Translations under genes and position numbers: made by a program
Shown: positions 34,836-44,235 of the stretch, piece by piece
How the letters are laid out: the number at the start of each line of letters is the position of its first letter
Numbering within the stretch: the stretch's first letter is position 1
Assembly: GCA_947491225.1 (NCBI GenBank)
Contig: CANLIE010000002.1
Span: forward strand, 62,001 to 126,000
Direction: 5' to 3'
Length of the DNA: 64,000 bases
DNA from: an uncultured Cellulophaga sp.
Lineage (GTDB): Bacteria; Bacteroidota; Bacteroidia; Flavobacteriales; Flavobacteriaceae
The notes under the pieces: generated by a model
Database searches by the model: none
Seen by the model: only the letters and a program-made list of their open reading frames with translations
Told to the model about the DNA's origin: nothing

Positions 34836-37799
34836 ATGAGATTATATTTCACTTTATTTTTATTTTTATCTAGCTACTTGTCTGCATACACGCAAGTAGA
34901 CTCTCTTTCTATTATAAGAACTTTTGTAAAGCAAGATACGCTACTAAATATAGATCCTTTAATTACTAAAGATAGCTTAGCACAAAAAAGGTGGGTTAAT
35001 GGTATATATGAATCTATGAGCTTAGAAGAGAAGGTAGGACAACTTTTTATGGTTAGTATAGCTTCCGATCAAGATAAAATGAGTATTGAAAAAATAAAAC
35101 AACTTATTATTTCAGAAAACATAGGAGGTATTATTTTTTCTACAGGTGGACCTATGAGACAAGCAAAAATTAGTAATGATTATCAAAAATCTTCAAAAAT
35201 ACCTTTATTGGTAGGAATGGATGCAGAATGGGGGTTGGCAATGCGTTTAGATTCTACTTATGCTTTTCCATGGAACATGACATTGGGAGCTATAACAAAC
35301 AATAATATTGTTGAAAAAATAGGTTACCAAATAGGAAAACATTCAAAAAGGATAGGAGTACATATTAATTTTGCGCCAGATATTGATATAAACACAAACC
35401 CATTAAACCCTATTATTGGTAATAGATCATTTGGAGAGAACAGGGAAAACGTTGCTCAAAAAGGAATAGCCTATATGAAAGGGTTAGAAAAAGCTGGAGT
35501 ATTATCTAGCGGCAAGCATTTTCCTGGCCATGGAGATACAGCAACAGATTCTCATAAAACATTACCAATTATTAATTTTACAGAACAGCGTATAGACTCT
35601 ATAGAATTATACCCTTTTAAACGATTGATTAATGAAGGACTTAGTAGTGTAATGATTGCTCATTTAGGAATACCAAGTTTAGAATCTAGACAAGACTATC
35701 CGTCTTCGTTATCAAAAACTATAGTAACAAATTTATTGAAGCATAAGCTAAACTTTAAAGGATTAGTGTTTACTGATGCTTTAAATATGAAAGGAGTTGC
35801 AAATCATTCAAATCCAGGAGATTCAGATCTAACAGCTTTTTTAGCAGGGAATGACATATTACTGATGCCCTTAGATGTAAAGAAAGGCAAAGAAAAAATA
35901 GTAGAAGCTTATAATTATGGTGTTATAAGCGAAGAGCGATTAGAACATTCCGTAAAAAAAATATTAAAAGCAAAATATAAAGTTGGTTTAAATAATTATA
36001 CCCCCATAAAAGAAAGTAATTTATACGAAGATTTAAATACTATAAAAAATGAATTGGTTTATGCTGAAGCTATTGAAAATGCTATTACTGTTATAAAAAA
36101 CAAGATAGATATTCTGCCAATTGCTAAATTAGAGAATAAGAAAATTGCGTATATAAATTTAGGAGATTCATCAGGAAATATTTTTTATAATAAATTAAGC
36201 AATTATGCTAAGATAACAGAAATAAAAGAAGATAACCCGCAAGTTTTATTGCAAAAGATAAAACAGTATAACCTTGTTATAATTGGTCATCATAAGAGCA
36301 ATGAAAGTCCATGGAAATCATATAAATTTTCAAACAAAGATTTAGGAATTATAAAAGCCATTTCTCAGGAACGAAGTTCAAATTCAATTTTAGTAAATTT
36401 CGCAAAACCTTATACGCTCTCTGGTCTAGATTTAAATACATTAGATGCAATTGTCATTGGATATCAAAATAGTGAATTGGCTCAACAGAAAACAGCAGAG
36501 TTAATATTTGGCGCTATAGGAGCAAAAGGAAAACTCCCTGTTTCTATAAGCAATGATTTTCCTGTAAACACAGGTATAACATATCAATCTTTAAAAAGGT
36601 TAGGTTATGATATGCCAGAGCGTGTAGGGTTAAGTAGTGAAGGACTAAAACAAATAGATGAGCTAGTTAATACAGGGATTGATTCTTTAATGTTTCCAGG
36701 AGCACAAGTACTTGTTGCCCGTAAAGGGAAAATAATATATAACAAGAGTTTTGGGAAACCCACGTATGATTCTAGTGAGAAAATAACAAATAATCATAAA
36801 TATGATTTAGCTTCTATCACCAAAATTCTAGGAACATTGCCAATGATAATGAAATTGGAAGAAGAAAATAAAATAGCTTTAAGTGACACTTTTAAAGACC
36901 TTGTTCCTGAATATGCAGATACAGAACTAAAAGATATTACTGTATTAAAGGCATTATCTCATTATGGTAGGTTACCAGCATGGATTGCCTTTTATGCTAG
37001 TACACTAGATAAGAATAGAAACCCCTCTAAAGAATTTTATAGTAGTAAACAATCAGAAGCTTTTCCTTATAAGGTTAATGATAATTTGTTTTTAACAAAG
37101 GCCTATAGTGATTCTATTTACAATAGAATAGGCAGACAAGATCTTAAATCTAAAAGGTATAGGTATAGTGATGTTGGTTATTATGTTTTTAAAAAATACA
37201 TAGAAGGTACTTATAATGCTAGTTTAGATAAATTAGTAGACGAATTTTTATACAAATCTATTGGGGCATCACATACAAGTTATAATCCATTAGAAAAATT
37301 TAATAAATCTAGTATAGTACCTACAGAAATAGATAATTATTATAGGTATGATACTGTGCAAGGTTATGTACATGATATGGGAGCCGCAATGCAAGGAGGA
37401 GTAGGAGGGCATGCAGGCTTATTCAGTAATGCAAATGATGTAGCAAAAATTATGCAAATGTATTTGCAGGGTGGGTATTATGGTGGTAATCGCTATTTTA
37501 AAGAACGTACAATTAAAAAATTTAATACCTGTTATTTTTGTGATGAAGATGTTAGGAGAGGTGTAGGTTTTGACAAACCACAATTAAAGGATCCCGGACC
37601 TACTTGTGGCTGTGTTTCCCGAAAAAGTTTTGGACATAGTGGTTTTACAGGCACATATACATGGGCAGATCCAGAAGAAGAGATTGTTTATGTTTTTCTT
37701 TCCAATAGAACATACCCAACCCAAAATAATAGCCTTTTAGTTAAATCTGGACTACGTACAAGAATACAACAAGTCATTTATGACTCCATTATAAATTAA
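34836..37799 (+). CDS. Glycoside hydrolase family 3 / serine beta-lactamase-like fusion
   Basis: The 987-residue exported product (signal MRLYFTLFLFLSSYLSAYTQ) has a GH3 domain with the NagZ-type catalytic dyad loop KHFPGHGDTATDSH (Lys227, His228) and nucleophile Asp314 in FTDALNMKGV. A GH3 C-terminal domain follows to ~590, then a class C beta-lactamase/D,D-peptidase-like domain with SITK (Ser660, Lys663), a YSD motif (RYRYSDVGYYVF) and HSGFTGT. It probably removes beta-linked GlcNAc from peptidoglycan or chitin fragments; the second domain may cut or modify the peptide. The fusion is known in Bacteroidota. It is followed 18 bases later by bshA. Confidence 0.9.
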   Translation: MRLYFTLFLFLSSYLSAYTQVDSLSIIRTFVKQDTLLNIDPLITKDSLAQKRWVNGIYESMSLEEKVGQLFMVSIASDQDKMSIEKIKQLIISENIGGIIFSTGGPMRQAKISNDYQKSSKIPLLVGMDAEWGLAMRLDSTYAFPWNMTLGAITNNNIVEKIGYQIGKHSKRIGVHINFAPDIDINTNPLNPIIGNRSFGENRENVAQKGIAYMKGLEKAGVLSSGKHFPGHGDTATDSHKTLPIINFTEQRIDSIELYPFKRLINEGLSSVMIAHLGIPSLESRQDYPSSLSKTIVTNLLKHKLNFKGLVFTDALNMKGVANHSNPGDSDLTAFLAGNDILLMPLDVKKGKEKIVEAYNYGVISEERLEHSVKKILKAKYKVGLNNYTPIKESNLYEDLNTIKNELVYAEAIENAITVIKNKIDILPIAKLENKKIAYINLGDSSGNIFYNKLSNYAKITEIKEDNPQVLLQKIKQYNLVIIGHHKSNESPWKSYKFSNKDLGIIKAISQERSSNSILVNFAKPYTLSGLDLNTLDAIVIGYQNSELAQQKTAELIFGAIGAKGKLPVSISNDFPVNTGITYQSLKRLGYDMPERVGLSSEGLKQIDELVNTGIDSLMFPGAQVLVARKGKIIYNKSFGKPTYDSSEKITNNHKYDLASITKILGTLPMIMKLEEENKIALSDTFKDLVPEYADTELKDITVLKALSHYGRLPAWIAFYASTLDKNRNPSKEFYSSKQSEAFPYKVNDNLFLTKAYSDSIYNRIGRQDLKSKRYRYSDVGYYVFKKYIEGTYNASLDKLVDEFLYKSIGASHTSYNPLEKFNKSSIVPTEIDNYYRYDTVQGYVHDMGAAMQGGVGGHAGLFSNANDVAKIMQMYLQGGYYGGNRYFKERTIKKFNTCYFCDEDVRRGVGFDKPQLKDPGPTCGCVSRKSFGHSGFTGTYTWADPEEEIVYVFLSNRTYPTQNNSLLVKSGLRTRIQQVIYDSIIN

Positions 37800-37817
37800 A
37801 ATAGGTATTTTTGATGA

Positions 37818-38960
37818 ATGAAAATAGCTATAGTTTGTTACCCAACTTTTGGAGGTAGTGGTGTTGTTGCGACAGAATTAGGAATTGCTCTTGCAAATAG
37901 AGGGCATGATATACATTTTGTAACATACAAACAACCAGTACGTTTAGAATTACTTAGCGAAAGAATACATTTTCACGAAGTACATGTTCCAGAATATCCT
38001 CTTTTCCAGTATCAACCATACGAACTAGCCCTTTCTAGTAAATTGGTTGACACAATTAAATTTTTTGGAATAGAAGTGTTACACGTTCACTATGCCATAC
38101 CACACGCATACGCTGGCTATATGGCAAAAAAAATGCTTGAAGAAGAAGGAATTCATATTCCTATGATAACTACACTACATGGTACAGATATTACATTGGT
38201 AGGTAAACATCCATTCTATAAGCCAGCTGTTACATTTAGTATAAATAAATCTGATGTGGTTACTTCTGTGTCAGAAAATTTAAAACAAAGTACCTTGAAT
38301 CTTTTTCATATAAAGAAAGAGATAAACGTTATACCCAACTTTATAGATAAAAGTAAATACAATGTTGAAAATAAAGAATGTGAACGTTCTTTAATGGCAA
38401 ATGATAATGAAAGAATTGTAACCCACATTAGTAATTTTAGAAAAGTTAAACGTATCGCAGACGTCATTCATATTTTTAAAGAAATTCAAGATAAAATGGC
38501 TGCTAAATTAATAATGGTTGGTGAGGGGCCAGAAAAAGAAAAAGCAGAAATACTTTCTGAAACATTGGGAATTAAAGATAAGGTAATCTTTTTAGGCAAC
38601 AGTAATCAGGTAGATAGAATATTATGTTTTTCAGATTTATTCTTGTTGCCCTCAGAAACAGAGAGTTTTGGTTTAGCTGCTTTAGAAGCTATGATGCATA
38701 GAGTACCTGTAATATCTAGTAATACAGGAGGTATCCCTGAAGTTAATGTTGAAGGAGTTACTGGTTATATGAGTAATGTAGGTAATGTTGAAGAAATGGC
38801 TCTGAATGCCATAAAAATACTAAAAGATGATAGTGTTTTAAACAAGTTTAAAGACAATGCAGAAAAAGTTGCTCATAAATTTGATATTACCAACGTTTTG
38901 CCTTTGTATGAAGCTGTTTACGAGAAAGCATTTAAAACTTATTATAAGAATTCATATTAA
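37818..38960 (+). CDS. bshA: N-acetyl-alpha-D-glucosaminyl L-malate synthase BshA
   Basis: The 380-residue GT4 enzyme starts MKIAIVCYPTFGGSGVVATE and contains VLHVHYAIPHAYAGYMAKK, TTLHGTDITLVGKHPFY and the nucleotide-binding ETESFGLAALEAMMHRVPVI, all typical of BshA. It joins UDP-GlcNAc and L-malate in the first step of bacillithiol synthesis, the main low-molecular-weight thiol of many Bacteroidota. It is probably co-transcribed with the GH3 gene. Confidence 0.93.
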   Translation: MKIAIVCYPTFGGSGVVATELGIALANRGHDIHFVTYKQPVRLELLSERIHFHEVHVPEYPLFQYQPYELALSSKLVDTIKFFGIEVLHVHYAIPHAYAGYMAKKMLEEEGIHIPMITTLHGTDITLVGKHPFYKPAVTFSINKSDVVTSVSENLKQSTLNLFHIKKEINVIPNFIDKSKYNVENKECERSLMANDNERIVTHISNFRKVKRIADVIHIFKEIQDKMAAKLIMVGEGPEKEKAEILSETLGIKDKVIFLGNSNQVDRILCFSDLFLLPSETESFGLAALEAMMHRVPVISSNTGGIPEVNVEGVTGYMSNVGNVEEMALNAIKILKDDSVLNKFKDNAEKVAHKFDITNVLPLYEAVYEKAFKTYYKNSY

Positions 38961-38972
38961 ACTGCTACTTAT

Positions 38973-39178
38973 TAACCTGAGTTTGATATAAGAAAATTTA
39001 TGTCAGTCTGATTGATTTTCGATAGAAAATTGTATCGAAGACAAGTAAATTTTAAACCAAAAGCTTTGTCACCTTCAGCTTGCCAAAATGTCGATACAAT
39101 TTTTATTAGTTTCACTATGAAAAATCACTCAATATGAGAGTTTTTTTTAATCAAATTCTTGGACAGAACTCAGGTTAT
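38973..39178. mobile_element. MITE-like intergenic element, copy 2
   Basis: About 206 non-coding bases bounded by TTAACCTGAGTT (from 38973) and AACTCAGGTTA (39167-39177). Inside, AAATTGTATCGA (39027-39038) and TCGATACAATTT (39091-39102) form a perfect 12-base inverted repeat. Its reverse complement aligns with the element at 21684-21945 from end to end apart from an internal insertion in the latter. Confidence 0.65.
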
Positions 39179-39309
39179 TAGCTTTCTACCGATAAAAAAA
39201 ACACTTGATAGAATATTATTGTGTATAGCTTGTATAAAAAATACCTTGCTTTATAATAAGATTTAAAATCAACAGTTTTTTAAAATAATAGTTAATACTA
39301 CGACCAATA

Positions 39310-39319
39310 CCCCCCCCCC
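39310..39319. repeat. Homopolymeric C10 tract upstream of the polysaccharide locus
   Basis: Ten consecutive Cs in an otherwise very AT-rich intergenic region, 60 bases before the AlgI-like ATG. Such tracts slip during replication and can change promoter spacing. The tract could be a phase-variation switch for the polysaccharide acyltransferase genes. I could not identify -33/-7 boxes around it. Confidence 0.6.
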
Positions 39320-39379
39320 TTATTATCAAAAAAGCATGATGATGGTTACAAATAAAATTATCTCTATTAATACTCTTAT

Positions 39380-40831
39380 ATGTTTTTTAACTCTATAGAT
39401 TTTGCTGTTTTTTTGCCAATAGTATTTATACTCTATTGGTTTACTTTTAATCAAAATATAAAAACACAAAACGTATTAGTATTAATTGCAAGTTATATCT
39501 TTTATGGTTGGTGGGACTGGAGATTTCTTTCATTAATTGTCTTTAGTACACTAGTTGATTATACATTAGGTATTTTATTAGGCACAGAAGTAAAAGAAAC
39601 GAAGCGAAAGATTTACTTATGGATAAGTATTATTATTAATCTTGGTTTCCTAGGTTTTTTTAAGTATTACAACTTCTTTATAGAAAGTTTTGTAGATGCA
39701 TTCACTTTTTTTGGACAAGATGTAAGAGTAACGTCTTTAAAAATTGTATTACCAGCAGGTATTAGCTTTTATACCTTTCAAACATTAAGTTATACTATAG
39801 ATGTTTACAAACGTAATTTAGACCCTACAAAAAAGTTTATAGCCTTTGCCGCTTTTATTAGTTTCTTTCCGCAGTTAGTTGCAGGTCCAATAGAAAGAGC
39901 TTCTAATTTGTTACCTCAAATACTTAAAAAGAGAAAATTAAATTACGAGCAATCTATAGATGGTTTGCGTTTAATGCTATGGGGTTTATTTAAAAAAGTA
40001 GTAATAGCAGATTCTTTATCTCCTATTGTTAATGATATTTTTGAAAATTATAGTACACATTCTTCTCCAGTATTAATAATGGGAGCTGTGTTTTTTGCTT
40101 TTCAGATATACGGAGATTTTAGTGGGTATTCTGATATAGCCATAGGCACCTCCAAATTATTTGGAATAGAATTAATGTCTAATTTTAAATTTCCTTATTT
40201 ATCAAGAAATATAGCAGAGTTCTGGAGGCGTTGGCACATCTCTTTGTCTACTTGGTTTAGAGATTATCTTTACATACCATTAGGAGGTTCTAGAGGATCT
40301 AAAATTAAAGGTATACGCAATATTTTTGTTATCTTTTTGGTGAGCGGATTTTGGCACGGTGCAAACTGGACTTTTATTTTCTGGGGACTTTTCCATGCTG
40401 TACTATTTTTACCAAGTTTTTTGTGCGGTACTAATAGAAAATATATAAATAATAATGTTAATTCATCATTTAGTTTTCTAAAAATAGTTTCTAATATCTA
40501 TAATACGCTATTAACTTTTATTTTGGTTACAGTGGGTTGGGTGTTTTTTAGAAGTGCAACAATAACAGATTCTTTTACTTATTTAAAGATAATTTTCACG
40601 AAATTTTCATTTGAACATTATACACATCCAAACGGATATAGACTAATAGACTACTTTATTTTATTACTATTTTTTATGATTTATGAATATATTATAAGAA
40701 ATAATGAACGCAACCCTATTGGATTTAAAAATGAGTATGTCCGCTTGTTTGTATACATATTGTTAGTGTTTTTGATGTTGCTGTTTTATGATGATGGTGT
40801 AGATAGATCATTTATTTATTCTCAATTTTAA
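39380..40831 (+). CDS. MBOAT family O-acyltransferase (AlgI-like)
   Basis: The 483-residue polytopic membrane protein carries the MBOAT signatures FWRRWHISLSTWFRDYLYIP (His286) and VSGFWHGANWTFIFWGLFHA (catalytic His326). AlgI-type proteins move acyl groups across the inner membrane for O-acetylation of exopolysaccharide. The next gene encodes an SGNH-like protein that could be the periplasmic acceptor/transferase, as AlgJ/AlgX is for AlgI. It opens the polysaccharide locus downstream of the C10 tract. Confidence 0.92.
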   Translation: MFFNSIDFAVFLPIVFILYWFTFNQNIKTQNVLVLIASYIFYGWWDWRFLSLIVFSTLVDYTLGILLGTEVKETKRKIYLWISIIINLGFLGFFKYYNFFIESFVDAFTFFGQDVRVTSLKIVLPAGISFYTFQTLSYTIDVYKRNLDPTKKFIAFAAFISFFPQLVAGPIERASNLLPQILKKRKLNYEQSIDGLRLMLWGLFKKVVIADSLSPIVNDIFENYSTHSSPVLIMGAVFFAFQIYGDFSGYSDIAIGTSKLFGIELMSNFKFPYLSRNIAEFWRRWHISLSTWFRDYLYIPLGGSRGSKIKGIRNIFVIFLVSGFWHGANWTFIFWGLFHAVLFLPSFLCGTNRKYINNNVNSSFSFLKIVSNIYNTLLTFILVTVGWVFFRSATITDSFTYLKIIFTKFSFEHYTHPNGYRLIDYFILLLFFMIYEYIIRNNERNPIGFKNEYVRLFVYILLVFLMLLFYDDGVDRSFIYSQF

Positions 40832-40835
40832 GTGT

Positions 40836-41831
40836 ATGAAAAAAAATATATCAAAATTTGTAATATACAGTATAGTTCTTCTATTGTCTTTAGAATTATT
40901 AGTTCGTATTTTTCATTTACACAATGAAAGACCAGAAAGATATTTAGATGAATATGGTGTTGAAAAATGGATTCCTAATCAGGTTGGATATTCTATAACA
41001 GGGAATAGAAAGCAAAATGTAGGTAAATATAGAATTAATAACTTTGGATTTAATTCTGTTTATGATAATTATGAATCATCTAAAGATAGTATAGAAGTTG
41101 CTATAGTTGGAGATTCATTCATAGAAGGTTTTCATCAAAATTATACAAACTCAATAAGCGTAATGGTAGAAAAGCAATTACCAAATATAAAAGTATTAGA
41201 GTTTGGTTATGCAGGTTATAATTTCTCTGAGGAATTAAATTTAATAAAATCGTACAATCATTTATTTAAAGATATTGATAGAGTTATTATTTATTTAAGG
41301 TATACAGATGATTTAACAACGGGAGAATATAAAGTTTCTAACAGGTTATCTTTAAACACACCTATGAATAGGTTATTAAAAAAGAGTAAGTTAATTGTTT
41401 ATGCAAAAGATATGGGTCTTTTTGATTCTGTTAAGAATAAACTTATTTCTACTAGGTATAAACTTACTTCCGCAATTGGTTTTATTAAGAATCTAATTTC
41501 GTTAAGAAAAATTCCAGATTTACCAGTTAAACCATATGAAATGAATGAAGTTAATAATGATTCCATATACTTAGCTAATTTTAAAAAACTAGTTAAAACG
41601 TTTAATTACGATAAAAAGAAGAATGTTTTGTTATTAGATTTTAGTCTTTGTTCAAAAGAATTTTTAAGCTATTTAAGGCAAAATAATTTTAAAACTATTA
41701 ATTTTGATGCCAATTTTAAAAAGCATATCAGACCAAAGATTTTAATTTATGATCAGCATTGGAACAATTTAGGAAGGGAAATTATAGCTAATGAAATTGT
41801 AGAATACATAAAAAATGAAAATTTAAAATAA
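40836..41831 (+). CDS. SGNH-like membrane-anchored protein, putative polysaccharide O-acyltransferase partner
   Basis: The 331-residue product has an N-terminal anchor (FVIYSIVLLLSLELLVRIF) and an SGNH-hydrolase pattern: VAIVGDSFIEGFH (Ser94), a GYAGYN oxyanion-type segment, an RYTDD stretch, and the late YDQHWNNLG (Asp306, His308). It starts 4 bases after the AlgI-like gene. Together they fit a two-step acylation: MBOAT carries the acyl group outward and the SGNH protein transfers it to sugar. The exact acyl group and sugar are unknown. Confidence 0.75.
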   Translation: MKKNISKFVIYSIVLLLSLELLVRIFHLHNERPERYLDEYGVEKWIPNQVGYSITGNRKQNVGKYRINNFGFNSVYDNYESSKDSIEVAIVGDSFIEGFHQNYTNSISVMVEKQLPNIKVLEFGYAGYNFSEELNLIKSYNHLFKDIDRVIIYLRYTDDLTTGEYKVSNRLSLNTPMNRLLKKSKLIVYAKDMGLFDSVKNKLISTRYKLTSAIGFIKNLISLRKIPDLPVKPYEMNEVNNDSIYLANFKKLVKTFNYDKKKNVLLLDFSLCSKEFLSYLRQNNFKTINFDANFKKHIRPKILIYDQHWNNLGREIIANEIVEYIKNENLK

Positions 41832-41856
41832 AAAAGCCTTTAAAAGGCTTTTTTTA
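41831..41856. terminator. Bidirectional terminator between convergent operons
   Basis: A perfect 10-base stem (AAAAAGCCTT at 41831-41840, AAGGCTTTTT at 41844-41853) with A and T runs on its flanks lies between the SGNH gene (plus) and the PglD/FemAB fusion gene (minus). It can stop transcription both ways. Confidence 0.8.
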
Positions 41857-43602
41857 TTACTTTCTATAAACAGGGAAATAATCATTGCAATTTTTACCTA
41901 AATTCTGATCTGCAAGATTTATGTTATTTTTTAAGCACAAATATTTGTATACATTTTCATTTATGATTTTTCTTCCAGTATAAAATTGAGCATCTTCATC
42001 TTTTGGGAAAAACATTTTTTTACTTTTATATAAAGAATCATTATCTTGTTGTCCTCCTCCTAAAATATAATATTTTTTATTGTTTTTTACTGCCCACTTT
42101 AGTATTTCTACCCTTAAAAAATCATTGGGTCTATTAGAAAAATATTCAGCTCTGGTTCCTCCTAAAAAGGCATACAATGTTTCGTTGTCAATTATTATCA
42201 ATTCAGCAGAAACAGCTGTACTGTCTATGTAATCTAAAGCTATGGAGAAGCTGTTGGGGTTAGAATGAATAATACTTTCAAAAAATTGCTTTGGAAAATA
42301 ATATATTTCTTTAGCATTATTTCTTTTCATTGTTTCAATATATATATTATAAAAATCAGAAATTATATTATCCGTTACTTCATCACCTCTATAAATATTA
42401 AACTTTATATTACTTTTTAAGGCTCTCCTGTAATTATTCCTTACTTTTTTAGAAAAAGTTACCCAATGTTCATCTTTATTAGATTTTACTTTTCCTTTTA
42501 CATTAAGTAAACTCTTTACAAGGGTTCCTGAGTAGTTTATGTGATTTTCATTTAAACTAAATCTAACAAATTCAGATACAACACTATTATCTAAATACCA
42601 CTGGTCAACTAAATTCCAAAATTTAACTAATGTATTAGTATCCATATCATTGTTATAAAGTGGTCCTCCATATCCGTAAGGAGTAATAACATCAAAATAG
42701 GAACTGTTTTTTATGGATCTTAAGTAAAAAGGCATTACAACTATAGGAACTTCATTTTCTTCAAAAACAAAGTACCGTAATTGATCTGACTTTGTTTCAA
42801 AATAAATAAGATACTCATAGGAGTAGTAGATATTATTTAGAAAATGAGTTCTTAATAATTTCTTATATTTTTTTATTTTTTTTAAACTATTAAAATTACA
42901 AACACTTATCTTAAAAGGTTTTTCTTCAATAATTTTATTTGTGTTTTGTTCTTTTGCCTCCATTACTCTTAATGTTTTAGCTGGTACACCAGCAACAATA
43001 TGATGTGGGGGAACATCTTTTATAACAACTGCGCCACAACCTATAATTGTGTTTTTGCCAATATTTGAAACACCAGTCATAATAGTAGAACTAATACCTA
43101 AAAAAGCCTTTTCTTTTATAGTTATATTTGCACCAACATTAACACCTGTAGATATAAACACACCTTTTTCTAGTATAGTATGGTGTGCAATTCTACTTCC
43201 CATACTTACTATTACATAATCTTTAATTTTGGTATGCGGCATAATAATTACACCAGGTAATAAATAAATACCCTTGCCTTGTATACAATCTGTATCGTAA
43301 ATAACAGAATTGTGTATAAAGTTAGGAATTTCATATCCAAAATCATACAATTTTTTCAAATATTTTTTTCTTATTTCATTATCTCCAATAGGACAAAAAA
43401 CACAATCTATTTTGTTTTTTATCTCTTTGGTAAGTAAGTCTTTAAAGGAGCCTAAAATAGGGGTGTTGTGTACTAACTTTCCTTTATTATCTTTATTGTC
43501 ATCATAAAAGCCAATAATATTAAAACCTTGCTCTTTTAAGTAGTTTAAAAATACCTCGCCATAAGATCCAGCACCAAGTATTACAGTGTTTTTATTTTGC
43601 AT
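41857..43602 (-). CDS. Fusion of PglD/NeuD-like hexapeptide acyltransferase and FemAB/GNAT-like domain
   Basis: Residues 1 to ~220 form a sugar O/N-acyltransferase of the NeuD/PglD type: Rossmann-like start (NKNTVILGAGSYGEVFLNYL) and a left-handed beta-helix with the catalytic-His segment SRIAHHTILEKGVFIS, ending in HHIVAGVPAKTLRVMEA. Residues ~235-581 resemble FemAB/BioF2-like aminoacyl or acyl transferases (VRNNYRRALKSNIKF, YIETMKRNNAKEIYYFPKQF, VSAELIIIDNETLYAFLGGT). One chain could therefore acetylate an amino sugar and attach an aminoacyl group to it. It is the last gene of the minus-strand cassette. The activity of the second half is inferred from fold-type motifs only. Confidence 0.75.
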   Translation of the reverse strand: MQNKNTVILGAGSYGEVFLNYLKEQGFNIIGFYDDNKDNKGKLVHNTPILGSFKDLLTKEIKNKIDCVFCPIGDNEIRKKYLKKLYDFGYEIPNFIHNSVIYDTDCIQGKGIYLLPGVIIMPHTKIKDYVIVSMGSRIAHHTILEKGVFISTGVNVGANITIKEKAFLGISSTIMTGVSNIGKNTIIGCGAVVIKDVPPHHIVAGVPAKTLRVMEAKEQNTNKIIEEKPFKISVCNFNSLKKIKKYKKLLRTHFLNNIYYSYEYLIYFETKSDQLRYFVFEENEVPIVVMPFYLRSIKNSSYFDVITPYGYGGPLYNNDMDTNTLVKFWNLVDQWYLDNSVVSEFVRFSLNENHINYSGTLVKSLLNVKGKVKSNKDEHWVTFSKKVRNNYRRALKSNIKFNIYRGDEVTDNIISDFYNIYIETMKRNNAKEIYYFPKQFFESIIHSNPNSFSIALDYIDSTAVSAELIIIDNETLYAFLGGTRAEYFSNRPNDFLRVEILKWAVKNNKKYYILGGGQQDNDSLYKSKKMFFPKDEDAQFYTGRKIINENVYKYLCLKNNINLADQNLGKNCNDYFPVYRK

Positions 43603-43624
43603 TTTTGAGGAAATGTTTAGTATA

Positions 43625-44230
43625 TTATTGTTTAGAACCAGTGAAAGTAGTCATATTTAAATTTTCACTATTATTAACACCTTCTTTAAAAAGAACTTTT
43701 TTAACCGTTAATATTAAAATTTTAATGTATAGTAAAATAGACTTATTTTTTACAAACCAAACATCTAATTCAAACTTCTTTTCCCATGATATCGCATTTC
43801 TCCCATTAACTTGAGCCCATCCCGTAATACCTGGTTTAACATTGTGACGTTGTTTTTGAAAATCATTGTAAAGAGGTAAGTATTGTACAAGTAATGGTCT
43901 TGGTCCAACTAAGCTCATATCACCCTTAATCACGTTTAATAATTGCGGTATTTCGTCTAAAGATAATTTTCTTATAGTATTACCAAATTTAGTAACTCTT
44001 TGATCAAAAGGTAAAAACTCACCATTTTCATCTTTTTTGTCATTCATAGACTTAAACTTAATTACTTTAAATATCTTTTCATTTTTACCTGGTCTTGGAT
44101 GGTAAAAGAACACGTTACCATTATTGGTAAAAAATAAGTATAGATAAACAAATATGAAAAATGGTGATAATATGACTAAGCCAGTTACAGCAAAAATAAT
44201 ATCAAAAATTCTTGTAATAAAATTATACAT
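43625..44230 (-). CDS. Undecaprenyl-phosphate phosphoglycosyl transferase (PglC/WcaJ-type)
   Basis: The 201-residue product has one N-terminal hydrophobic re-entrant helix (IIFAVTGLVILSPFFIFVYL) and the catalytic core FKSM-NDKKDENGEF, KLSLDEIPQLLNVIKGDMSL and VGPRPLLVQYLPLY, with KPGITGWAQVNGRN. It transfers a sugar-1-phosphate to undecaprenyl phosphate and so starts repeat-unit synthesis. It is encoded between the PLP-like protein (5-base gap) and the acyltransferase fusion (22-base gap). It is likely the initiating enzyme for the whole locus. Confidence 0.92.
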   Translation of the reverse strand: MYNFITRIFDIIFAVTGLVILSPFFIFVYLYLFFTNNGNVFFYHPRPGKNEKIFKVIKFKSMNDKKDENGEFLPFDQRVTKFGNTIRKLSLDEIPQLLNVIKGDMSLVGPRPLLVQYLPLYNDFQKQRHNVKPGITGWAQVNGRNAISWEKKFELDVWFVKNKSILLYIKILILTVKKVLFKEGVNNSENLNMTTFTGSKQ

Positions 44231-44235
44231 AGTTT

